From: UBA1858 sp045105615
GTDB lineage: Bacteria; Pseudomonadota; Gammaproteobacteria; UBA4575
Direction: 5' to 3'
NCBI GenBank assembly: GCA_045105615.1
Contig: JBGCDS010000007.1
Span: 143,928 to 207,927, forward strand
Length of the DNA stretch: 64,000 nt
The position numbers were made by a program, and so were the translations under genes. The notes beneath the pieces were generated by a model, which saw nothing but the letters and a program-made list of their open reading frames with translations, did no database searches and was not told where the DNA came from. Of this stretch, positions 52,899 to 60,283 are shown one piece after another (position 1 is the stretch's first letter; each line of letters opens with the position of its first letter).

Positions 52899-53159
52899 GT
52901 GAAAATCTTCTTACTTATAATGATCTCTGTACTTATGCAAAGTAGTTCATTTGCAGATCAGAATGTGCAAGAACTTAATGGTATCTCAATTATTGGTAAT
53001 AAAGAATTGCCTAAAAGTCTAGTCATTGTTCCTTGGAAAGCATCATTACCAGGGGAGGGTGATTTTTTTCTACAGCGTCATATTAACGAATATATACAGC
53101 CGGTAGACAAGGAAGTATTTCAACGCAAAGTAGATTTCTACCAGCAAAGTAGAAAATAA
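52899..53159 (+). CDS. Small exported protein of the envelope-machine operon
   Basis: The 86-residue protein has a signal peptide ending SSSFA, and a mature part containing VQELNGISIIGNKELPKSLV then IVPWKASLPGEGDF. It starts at GTG after GGAG. No domain is recognised. Its constant company would be the TPR and ExbB/ExbD genes on either side (16 and 29 bases away), implying a role in that complex. Confidence 0.65.
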   Translation: MKIFLLIMISVLMQSSSFADQNVQELNGISIIGNKELPKSLVIVPWKASLPGEGDFFLQRHINEYIQPVDKEVFQRKVDFYQQSRK

Positions 53160-53188
53160 ATTTACGATTTAAGTAATAGGGAGTCCCA

Positions 53189-53845
53189 ATGAGTATGTAT
53201 GAGTCTTTTGTAACATTTTTTCAAACCGGTGGTTTTTTCATGATTCCAATCGTGTTTGTACTGGCAATTGGTTTAGCTATCGCGATTGAAAGATATATTT
53301 ATCTTTCATCTACACGAGTTAAGAACCAAATCGCTTGGAAAAAAATTCAAACAGTATTAGCTAGTGGCAATATGAATGAAGCCATGAATTTTGCTGAGAA
53401 ATCTAAATGCGCTATTAGTCGTATTATGGGTTATGGGTTGGCTAGTGCTCAATCTTCTAGACGTAGAGACGATATTGAAACAGCGATGGAAGAAGGCTTG
53501 ATGGAAGTTGTGCCTAAGTTAGAAAAGCGTACTCACTATCTGGCAACTTTTGCAAATGTTGCCACATTATTAGGTCTGTTGGGCACAATTATTGGCCTTA
53601 TTGATGCATTTACAGCAATTTCTGCTGCAAGTCCTGCTGAAAAAGCAGATTTACTATCTTCAAGTATCTCAGTCGCTATGAATACAACTGCATTTGGCTT
53701 AATGGTTGGTATTCCATTGTTGTTATTACACTCTTGGTTGCAAACTAAGACGACTGAAATTGTAGATAGCTTAGAAATGGCATCTGTCAAAGTATTAAAT
53801 ACGATTGCTACTAGCACTCGTAAACAAGCTGAAGCAGAAGCATAA
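53189..53845 (+). CDS. TolQ/ExbB-type proton channel protein (AglR-like)
   Basis: The 218-residue protein has three helices: FMIPIVFVLAIGLAIAIERY (about 17-36), ANVATLLGLLGTIIGLIDAF (about 116-140) and MNTTAFGLMVGIPLLLLHSW. These are the channel-forming features of TolQ/ExbB/MotA. A GGGAG ribosome-binding site precedes the ATG. It is followed by two ExbD-type genes, the 1 TolQ + 2 TolR layout of the Myxococcus AglR-AglQ-AglS motor. It should harvest the proton gradient to move or tension envelope parts. Confidence 0.88.
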   Translation: MSMYESFVTFFQTGGFFMIPIVFVLAIGLAIAIERYIYLSSTRVKNQIAWKKIQTVLASGNMNEAMNFAEKSKCAISRIMGYGLASAQSSRRRDDIETAMEEGLMEVVPKLEKRTHYLATFANVATLLGLLGTIIGLIDAFTAISAASPAEKADLLSSSISVAMNTTAFGLMVGIPLLLLHSWLQTKTTEIVDSLEMASVKVLNTIATSTRKQAEAEA

Positions 53846-53863
53846 CACTTGGGTTAAGCCATT

Positions 53864-54370
53864 ATGAGATCAAGACGCTACAGAAGAAGACGCAACAAAG
53901 AAGATGCAGAGTTAAGTATCACCGCTTTCATGAATTTGATGGTGATCTTGGTGCCATTCTTGTTGATTACAGCAGTGTTTTCCAAAATAAGTATTTTGGA
54001 ATTGGATTTACCTGCTAAATCTGATGTGGTTAAAAATAACACTAAGAACTTAGAGTTGGAAGTTGTTGTTCGTGAGAATTCTTTGCGTATACAGGATCGA
54101 AATAAGGGCGTGCTTAAGTCTATAAAGAATAGTAAGCAAGGTTATGAGTTAACTGCACTCAACGAATATTTGCAAGGCTTAAAATCTAAGCACCAAGATA
54201 TAAGTAATGCAACAATACTGTTAGAGCCAGATATTAGCTACGACGTGCTTGTTCAGGTTATGGACTCAGTTAGGGCAGCCGAAGTAGTCAAAGATGGCGA
54301 AACAGTATTTGCTGATTTGTTTCCAGATATTGCTGTGGGCGATGCTCCAGTATATACAGCAGGTAGATAA
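53864..54370 (+). CDS. ExbD/TolR-type protein with Asn at the proton-channel position
   Basis: The 168-residue protein has a basic N-terminus, a helix SITAFMNLMVILVPFLLITA (about 18-37) and a periplasmic domain ending VGDAPVYTAGR. Canonical ExbD/TolR have Asp in the PL(I/V)D turn of this helix; here residue 24 is Asn (AAT). The second paralogue just downstream keeps Asp. Thus only one of the two would be proton-active. Two bases separate their genes. It corresponds to one of the AglQ/AglS pair in type. Confidence 0.85.
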   Translation: MRSRRYRRRRNKEDAELSITAFMNLMVILVPFLLITAVFSKISILELDLPAKSDVVKNNTKNLELEVVVRENSLRIQDRNKGVLKSIKNSKQGYELTALNEYLQGLKSKHQDISNATILLEPDISYDVLVQVMDSVRAAEVVKDGETVFADLFPDIAVGDAPVYTAGR

Positions 54371-54372
54371 TT

Positions 54373-54876
54373 ATGCGTGGCAAGAAAACGGTTAAACGAA
54401 TGCAGCGCAATCATGATCGCGCTAAGAAGCAAGCGCCATTCAATATTGTGTCATTGATGGATATATTCACAATTTTAGTGTTTTTCTTGCTAGTGAATGC
54501 TTCTGATCCGACTGTGTTGCCTAATGCTAAAGGCATTGAAATGCCACAATCCATGGCTGAGAAAAAGCCACGAGTTTCTGTTGTATTAATGCTAAGTAAA
54601 GATGACATTAGTTTGCAAGGTGAGAAAGTCGTTAGTTCAAATAATATTACTGGTAATAAAAAATCGGACGTCCAAAAGTTGCAGATAGCACTTCAAGAAG
54701 AAATATTAAAAGTGCAAGCGGATGTGCAAGAGGGCGAGAAAAAAGAAATTACAATCATGGGTGATAAAGGAGTTCCATTTAGCTTGATTAAGCAGGTCAT
54801 GCAGATTTGCTCAAGCGCTGGTTTCGAACAGATTTCATTATCTGTCATCCAAAGAGAATCTACTAAAGCAAGTTAG
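54373..54876 (+). CDS. ExbD/TolR-type protein with intact Asp
   Basis: The 167-residue protein has a very basic N-terminus, and a helix with NIVSLMDIFTILVFFLLVNA (about 24-43). The essential Asp30 aligns with the proton-binding Asp of ExbD/TolR. The periplasmic part (about 50-167) ends VIQRESTKAS. It likely forms a hetero-oligomer with the Asn-containing paralogue and the TolQ-like protein. It lies two bases after the previous gene and four bases before the TonB-like gene. Confidence 0.88.
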   Translation: MRGKKTVKRMQRNHDRAKKQAPFNIVSLMDIFTILVFFLLVNASDPTVLPNAKGIEMPQSMAEKKPRVSVVLMLSKDDISLQGEKVVSSNNITGNKKSDVQKLQIALQEEILKVQADVQEGEKKEITIMGDKGVPFSLIKQVMQICSSAGFEQISLSVIQRESTKAS

Positions 54877-54880
54877 AATT

Positions 54881-55867
54881 ATGACAACAGCAGCCGTATA
54901 TTCATGGCGCCTCCCATGGGAAGTGTCAACTGTAGAGAAAACAAGATTCAGGCGTATACTTAATCGCGTCACTATGACGTGTCTGGTATTTGCGTTAATT
55001 ATCCCTTTTTTGCCCTTGCCTGAAAAAGAAGTACCAATAGAAGAAAAGCAAGATAAGCGTATTGTAAAAATTCTCATTGAGAAAAAAATTCCACCTCCTC
55101 CACCAATTGTTAAGAAGGTAGAGCCGCAAAAACTTAAAAAGCCGGTTAAGACATCAAAGCCAAAGGCAATTAAGAAAGTTCAAGAAAAGAAAGTTGCGAA
55201 GGTGGCAAATAAGCCGGTACCACAAAAGAAAGTAGCACCTGCACCACCTAAGAAAACGGCTAAAGAAGTGGCAGCTGGTTCAGGGTTGTTAGCTTTTCAG
55301 AATGAATTGGCTGATATTAGTAAAAAAACAACTTCCCAAACATTGGGTGAGCGCTCATTAAGTAATAGTGGTGGGTCTGCTTCAAGAATTGAACGGTCAT
55401 TAGTAACTAAGAACACGGGTAAAGGTAGTGGTGGTATTAATACGGCTGCACTTAGTCGTGATGTATCTGGTACAGGACTTGGTGGTAGAACTGCTAGTCG
55501 TGTTTCAGGACCTGCAGGTTTAGGTGCAGGAGATGGCGGATCGGGGACTGGTTCTGATGATGGTATCGGACGTGCCGCGCAACGTGATTTAGAAAAAATT
55601 CAAATTACTTTTGATCGAAACAAGAGTGCGATATTTAGTATGTACAACAGAGCACTTCGATCTTCGCCTGAGCTGCAGGGGAAAGTAGTATTGAAAATAT
55701 CAATTGCACCATCAGGGAAAGTGACTGACGTATTTATCGTTAGTAGTGAATTGACTGATACGGAACTCGAGAAGAAACTTATTCAACGCGTAAAATTGAT
55801 CAATTTTGGATCTGAAGATGTTCCTGTATTTACATTCAACTATCCGATCGACTTTTACCCAGTCTAA
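54881..55867 (+). CDS. TonB-like AgmX/PglI C-terminal-domain protein
   Basis: The 328-residue protein has a cytoplasmic N-terminus, one helix (about 31-47) and a Pro/Lys-rich periplasmic linker (EKKIPPPPPIVKKVEPQKLK on to about residue 125). A Gly/Ser-rich stretch follows, then the C-terminal domain: IQITFDRNKSAIFSMYNRAL, GKVVLKISIAPSGKVTDVFI. This is the AgmX/PglI-type domain of the Myxococcus gliding proteins GltJ and GltG. It should transmit force or conformational change from the TolQR-like motor to the outer membrane. Its 3' end overlaps the GspC-like gene. Confidence 0.82.
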   Translation: MTTAAVYSWRLPWEVSTVEKTRFRRILNRVTMTCLVFALIIPFLPLPEKEVPIEEKQDKRIVKILIEKKIPPPPPIVKKVEPQKLKKPVKTSKPKAIKKVQEKKVAKVANKPVPQKKVAPAPPKKTAKEVAAGSGLLAFQNELADISKKTTSQTLGERSLSNSGGSASRIERSLVTKNTGKGSGGINTAALSRDVSGTGLGGRTASRVSGPAGLGAGDGGSGTGSDDGIGRAAQRDLEKIQITFDRNKSAIFSMYNRALRSSPELQGKVVLKISIAPSGKVTDVFIVSSELTDTELEKKLIQRVKLINFGSEDVPVFTFNYPIDFYPV

Positions 55868-56501
55868 TCTACACTGGATATCAGTTGCGATCTTGTCATT
55901 TGCCATATCTATACCGGCAGTTTCAAGTGCGCCTCTTAAGTTAGCAAATTTTGAATTAAGCGGAGTTGTAATGAACAACTCTGATTCAATTGCTGTCCTC
56001 TTCGATAAAGAAAAACGCAACGAATTAGTCCTGCGCATTGGTGATGTAGTTGCAGGTTGTGTACTAGACTATGTGCGTCGCAGTCGTGTTAGTTTTTATT
56101 GTAATGATCAAGTGCTGACATTAACGCTGAGGAGTTTGAGTGTAGATATTACATCTACCATTGGCCAAGATGTTTGGTCTCCACCTGTGACTGTTTCTAA
56201 TGAAGATCGTGAACAGTTTTTTGATCAGCCTAAAAACTTTATAACGACATTTAATTTAGTTCCACATATGCAAGATGGTCAACTAGCTGCATTTGAAGTA
56301 AAAAGTGTTGCCGAGGAAGAGATATCAAAAACATTTGATTTGCAGGAAGGTGATTTGATTATTTCTGTTAATGGCGTGGCGGCGACGAACGCTGATGAAT
56401 TCTCGGATGCGTTTGATCAAATTAAATATACTCAATCGATTGATATTGAGTTGATACGTGATGATATTCGTTATTATAAAAACTATTTATTGCAGCGTTA
56501 A
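55806..56501 (+). CDS. GspC-like protein (HR and PDZ domains)
   Basis: The protein of up to 231 residues has a hydrophobic N-terminal segment (WISVAILSFAISIPAVSSA), a GspC homology-region-like beta-domain (FELSGVVMNNSDSIAVLFDK on) and a C-terminal PDZ domain (FDLQEGDLIISVNGVAAT). In type II secretion, GspC joins the inner-membrane platform to the secretin. No other gsp gene is here, so it probably plays an analogous linker role in this machine. The start is uncertain: ATG at 55806, ATG at 55818 or a later TTG, all overlapping the TonB-like gene or close to it. Last gene of the array. Confidence 0.7.
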   Translation: MDLKMFLYLHSTIRSTFTQSNLHWISVAILSFAISIPAVSSAPLKLANFELSGVVMNNSDSIAVLFDKEKRNELVLRIGDVVAGCVLDYVRRSRVSFYCNDQVLTLTLRSLSVDITSTIGQDVWSPPVTVSNEDREQFFDQPKNFITTFNLVPHMQDGQLAAFEVKSVAEEEISKTFDLQEGDLIISVNGVAATNADEFSDAFDQIKYTQSIDIELIRDDIRYYKNYLLQR

Positions 56502-56507
56502 CAATCC

Positions 56508-57050
56508 TTAAGCAGACTTTAGTAAAACGTATACAGCGCCGGTGCCACCGTCCACAGGTCTTGCAGAGCAAAATGCTAATATTTCAGCACGTTGTCGTAG
56601 CCATTGATTAACTAATGGTTTTATTACTGGCCCTTGATTGCTTGAACCATATCCCTTGCCATGAATAATCCGAACACAGCGAATACCATAATCCCGACAT
56701 TCATTGACGAATTCATTCAGCTGTTGCTGTGCCTCGAGTCTGGTTGAGCCGTGCAGGTCTAACTCGGCTTCAATACTATATTGGCCACGTTTAAGCTTAC
56801 GAAAGACCTGTTTTTGAATCCCTATTTGTACATAAGAAAGACTATCACCCGGTTGCATATCCTCATGTTCGTTAGGACTGATTAACAGCTCTTCCATGAC
56901 TTTCTGTTCATCTCGATGAGATTGTTTTGGTATTGGACGTGGTTTTGGCGTCTCATGAACGACTTTATCGTGCTTTGATAATACCTTCACGCCATCGAGT
57001 AACTCGGCAAAGCTGGGAGAATCACTTTGATTTTTTTTATCGTCTGACAT
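56508..57050 (-). CDS. smrA: Smr-domain protein SmrA/YdaL-type
   Basis: The 180-residue protein has a variable N-terminus and a C-terminal Smr domain: IEAELDLHGSTRLEAQQQLN (about residues 98-118), then CVRIIHGKGYGSSNQGPVIK and CSARPVDGGTGAVYVLLK. The LDLHG and HGKG motifs are intact. Smr proteins are nicking or RNA endonucleases; members of this clade may act on collided ribosomes or DNA. ATG at 57050 is preferred to the TTG at 57065. It is convergent with the end of the large array. Confidence 0.85.
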   Translation of the reverse strand: MSDDKKNQSDSPSFAELLDGVKVLSKHDKVVHETPKPRPIPKQSHRDEQKVMEELLISPNEHEDMQPGDSLSYVQIGIQKQVFRKLKRGQYSIEAELDLHGSTRLEAQQQLNEFVNECRDYGIRCVRIIHGKGYGSSNQGPVIKPLVNQWLRQRAEILAFCSARPVDGGTGAVYVLLKSA

Positions 57051-57155
57051 GAGTGTTATGATCAATTAAATTATTACTACGAAGCTTAGCCACTTGCCTG
57101 TTATTATAGGTGGATTTTACATTCTAGATAGTACACATTTTACTCGATTACATGC

Positions 57156-57917
57156 ATGCATTTATTACTTAGCAATGATGATGGTTACCAGGCGCCAGGC
57201 CTCGTGGCCCTAGCTCAATCACTTAAAGAAATTGCCAAAATCAGTGTAGTTGCACCTCATATAGACCGAAGTGCTGCAAGTAATTCACTGACTTTGCAAA
57301 TGCCTCTGCGTGCTAATGAGGTAGAAACAGCTTGGTATAAGGTTGATGGCACGCCTACTGATTGTGTCCATTTAGGCCTCACTGGTCTGTTGCAAGATGA
57401 GCCTGATATGGTCGTTGCAGGTATTAATTGCGGGCCTAATTTGGGTGATGATGTGATTTATTCAGGTACCGTTGCTGCGGCTATTGAAGGTAGACATTTA
57501 GGTTTTCCTGCAGTGGCTGTTTCTATTAACTCATTTCAAGCTGAACATTTTATATCTGCCGCAGTTGTCACCAAGAATATAGTGCAACAACTGATCAATA
57601 AGCCATTGCCTAAGGATACAATTCTTAACGTCAATGTCCCAGATATTCCCTTAGCGGATATTCGTGGTGTGCAAACAACTAGATTGGGCAGTCGGCACAA
57701 ATCAGAGCCTGCGGTCGAGGCTAAAGACCCACGAGGAAAAACAATTTACTGGGTAGGTGCAGCAGGTCCTGAGGAAGATGCAGGTCCAGGAACGGATTTT
57801 CATGCAGTTAGTGAAAACTATGTATCAGTGTCGCCGATTCAAGTTGACCTAACTAAGTACAATTCAATAGATTTGATCAGCCGCTGGCTGAGTGACTGTG
57901 ATATTAGCCATGAATAA
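57156..57917 (+). CDS. surE: 5'/3'-nucleotidase SurE
   Basis: The 253-residue enzyme begins MHLLLSNDDGYQAPGL with the metal-binding Asp pair. VVAPHIDRSAASNSLTL and DMVVAGINCGPNLGDDVIYS are also diagnostic. SurE is a metal-dependent nucleoside-monophosphate and exopolyphosphate phosphatase in the cytosol linked to stationary-phase survival. The pcm ATG overlaps its stop (57910-57917), giving the usual surE-pcm pair. Confidence 0.96.
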   Translation: MHLLLSNDDGYQAPGLVALAQSLKEIAKISVVAPHIDRSAASNSLTLQMPLRANEVETAWYKVDGTPTDCVHLGLTGLLQDEPDMVVAGINCGPNLGDDVIYSGTVAAAIEGRHLGFPAVAVSINSFQAEHFISAAVVTKNIVQQLINKPLPKDTILNVNVPDIPLADIRGVQTTRLGSRHKSEPAVEAKDPRGKTIYWVGAAGPEEDAGPGTDFHAVSENYVSVSPIQVDLTKYNSIDLISRWLSDCDISHE

Positions 57918-58566
57918 GAATATTCAAGGCATAGGCATGACTTCGCAACGTACACGTGATCGTTTAATTGATCGTTTACGCGCTAAAGGTATTCGCAGTG
58001 TTAAGGTCTTAGAAGCGATGCGCTCATTACCAAGACATCTATTTGTTGATGAAGCATTGGCTACGCGAGCTTATGAAGATGATGCTTTACCTATAGGGCA
58101 TAAACAAACTATTTCTCAGCCATATACTGTGGCTAGAATGACAGAAGCATTAATCGCTGAAGGTGTTCCTAGTAAGGTATTGGAAATTGGTACCGGTTCA
58201 GGATATCAAGCAGCGTTACTCGCGCATATTGTAGAAAAAGTTTATACCGTGGAGCTGGTTAAACCATTACATCAACAAGCGCGAAAATTATTAATATCGC
58301 TAGGTTTGAGAAATGTGCAGTGTAAACTATCTGATGGTACCTGGGGCTGGGAAAGCTATGCACCCTATGACGCCATTATTGTCACTGCGGCTGCACCTGA
58401 AATTCCTAATTCACTAATTAATCAATTAGCGATTGGTGGACGTTTAATTATCCCTGTGGGTGATCAAGATAGTGCGCAGCAATTACTGACGTTGAAAAGA
58501 ACTAGCGAAGGTGTCACTCAAGAAAAATTAGAAGATGTTTCATTTGTACCTTTAGTACGAGGTTAA
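57910..58566 (+). CDS. pcm: Protein-L-isoaspartate O-methyltransferase Pcm
   Basis: The 218-residue protein from ATG 57910 has TSQRTRDRLIDRLRAKGI, PRHLFVDEALATRAYEDDAL and the SAM site KVLEIGTGSGYQAALLAHI. All are typical of Pcm, which repairs isomerised Asp residues. I chose 57910 over the GTG at 57892 because it gives the conventional length and an eight-base surE overlap. YqaA and NlpD genes follow, the standard order. Confidence 0.95.
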   Translation: MNKNIQGIGMTSQRTRDRLIDRLRAKGIRSVKVLEAMRSLPRHLFVDEALATRAYEDDALPIGHKQTISQPYTVARMTEALIAEGVPSKVLEIGTGSGYQAALLAHIVEKVYTVELVKPLHQQARKLLISLGLRNVQCKLSDGTWGWESYAPYDAIIVTAAAPEIPNSLINQLAIGGRLIIPVGDQDSAQQLLTLKRTSEGVTQEKLEDVSFVPLVRG

Positions 58567-58577
58567 TGATTGTTTAA

Positions 58578-59159
58578 ATGAAATTATTTTCAACGATTTA
58601 TGAAAAATGTATGACTGCTGCTGCACATAAACGTGCACCAACAATTTTAAGCGGATTAAGTTTTGCTGAATCATCGTTTTTTCCTATTCCTCCTGATGTC
58701 ATGCTTGCTCCCATGTGTATGCGTTTACCGCATAAGGCATTTTGGTTTGCTTTCTTAACCACTGTGTTTTCAGTGCTTGGAGGAATAGCAGGATATGCTA
58801 TTGGTTATTTTGCCTTTGATTTGATTTCGCAATGGCTAGAAACTACAAAATATTGGGATAGCTATATTCACGCGCGTGATTGGTTCGAACAGTGGGGTGT
58901 GTGGGTAGTGTTTATTGCTGGATTTTCGCCTATTCCATACAAGCTTTTTACTATTACAGCTGGCGTCATGGTGCAACCGTTGCTGCCGTTTATACTGGCT
59001 TCATTTGTAGGAAGAGGGGCTAGATTTTTCCTGGTGGCAGGAATTATTAAATTTGCAGGCCCTCGCATTGAACCTATGTTATTAAAATATATCGAATGGT
59101 TAGGATGGATATTTGTCGTTTTACTTGGCGTTGCCATTGCATGGGTCTCTACCCATTAA
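58578..59159 (+). CDS. yqaA: YqaA/DedA-like membrane protein
   Basis: The 193-residue protein of the YqaA (VTT/SNARE-associated) family has about four helices. SFFPIPPDVMLAPMC (about 33-47) and VFIAGFSPIPYKLFTITAG (about 111-129) are the reentrant loops with conserved Pro residues. DedA-like proteins take part in lipid scrambling or recycling; the role here is unproven. It lies between pcm and nlpD, as in many gammaproteobacteria. Confidence 0.85.
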   Translation: MKLFSTIYEKCMTAAAHKRAPTILSGLSFAESSFFPIPPDVMLAPMCMRLPHKAFWFAFLTTVFSVLGGIAGYAIGYFAFDLISQWLETTKYWDSYIHARDWFEQWGVWVVFIAGFSPIPYKLFTITAGVMVQPLLPFILASFVGRGARFFLVAGIIKFAGPRIEPMLLKYIEWLGWIFVVLLGVAIAWVSTH

Positions 59160-59177
59160 TCACTCGTTTTAATTAAC

Positions 59178-59855
59178 ATGAGAATATTTTTTATTTGCTT
59201 ATGTTTCATTGTGCTACTTTACGGTTGTGCATCTAAACCTAAGCAACCACGCTATTATCATAATAGTTATCATATCGTTGAAAAAGGTGACACCTTACAT
59301 TCTATAAGTTGGCGTTATGGTGTGGACGCTAAGTCACTTGCGCGGTGGAACAATATTTCTCGGCCGTATACGATTTATCCCGGCCAAAAATTACGTGTTA
59401 ATTCTACTGCGCCTATTCGAGGTGCAAAAAAACCAACTAAATCATCAACATCAAAAGCGGCTCCCAAACCAAGTAAGCCAGTAAAGACAGTTCCAGTGGG
59501 TGATTGGCGTTGGCCCGTAAAAGGTAAGCTATTAAGTAAGTTTTCAGGTAGCAATAATGGAATTGATATTGTTGCCAAAGAAGGCACGGTGGTGAGTGCA
59601 GCATCTGCCGGTAAGGTTGTTTATGCTGGTAGCGGCTTACGTGGATATGGGAATTTATTAATCATTAAGCATAACGATAGCTTCTTTAGTGCCTATGCAC
59701 ATAGCAGAAGATTATTTGTCGCTGAAGGTTCAGTAGTTAAAACAGGTCAGAAAATTGCGGAAGTGGGTTCCACAGGGACTAATCGAGCAAAACTGCATTT
59801 TGAAATTCGTAAAGATGGTAATCCTGTTGACCCGTTGAAGTATCTACCTCGTTAA
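59178..59855 (+). CDS. nlpD: NlpD-like lipoprotein with LysM and degenerate M23 domain
   Basis: The 225-residue lipoprotein has lipobox LYGC (Cys about 16), a LysM domain (YHIVEKGDTLHSISWRYGVD, about 31-75) and a C-terminal LytM/M23 domain (about 125-222). NGIDI lacks the first catalytic His (SNNGID in place of HxGID), while KLHFEIRKDGNPVDPL remains. This matches NlpD-type activators of the amidase AmiC rather than an active peptidase. The usual next gene, rpoS, is absent; instead a convergent Mth938-like gene overlaps its stop by four bases. Confidence 0.9.
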   Translation: MRIFFICLCFIVLLYGCASKPKQPRYYHNSYHIVEKGDTLHSISWRYGVDAKSLARWNNISRPYTIYPGQKLRVNSTAPIRGAKKPTKSSTSKAAPKPSKPVKTVPVGDWRWPVKGKLLSKFSGSNNGIDIVAKEGTVVSAASAGKVVYAGSGLRGYGNLLIIKHNDSFFSAYAHSRRLFVAEGSVVKTGQKIAEVGSTGTNRAKLHFEIRKDGNPVDPLKYLPR

Positions 59856-60223
59856 TCAATCAATAACAGCATACCTACATCACGCTGCTCAGAACTCAAT
59901 ACCGCATAGGTGCGGCAAGCTGCTGAATGATCCATTGCTTCAAATCCAATCTTATTGCTTGCAAAGTGAGCAATTACTAAGGCCGGTGGGAATTGTAATG
60001 ACATACCACTGCCTAGTATCACTAATTCAGGTTTTAGATCGATAATAAATTGGATCGATTCTAGGTTTAAATTAGCGCTTTGACTGAGAGGTATTGACTC
60101 AATAAATGTGTTTGGAGAGAGATATAGCGATTTTTCGTAACATTGACTGTTTATAGTGACAGTATTTTCGCTGTACTCATTAATAATGTAGTTACCCGAG
60201 GGCTTGTCTTCTGTAAAATGCAC
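59852..60223 (-). CDS. Mth938-like (DUF498/NDUFAF3-type) protein
   Basis: The 123-residue protein has LDLKPELVILGSG-like core IIDLKPELVILGSGMSLQFP and GFEAMDHSAACRTYAVLSSE, then RDVGMLLLID. These are typical of the Mth938/DUF498 family. Its role in bacteria is unknown; the mitochondrial relative NDUFAF3 aids complex I assembly. It is divergent from alaC and convergent with nlpD. Confidence 0.82.
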   Translation of the reverse strand: MHFTEDKPSGNYIINEYSENTVTINSQCYEKSLYLSPNTFIESIPLSQSANLNLESIQFIIDLKPELVILGSGMSLQFPPALVIAHFASNKIGFEAMDHSAACRTYAVLSSEQRDVGMLLLID

Positions 60224-60283
60224 GGTCTAATTTTCGCCTACAAATTCATTAAATAGTACTTTAAGTTCTGGAATAACGCATCA

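Noticed and set aside
55806..56501. A type II secretion operon
   Set aside because: Only a GspC-like protein is present; no gspD, E, F, G or L/M genes are adjacent, and the context is a TolQR-type machine.
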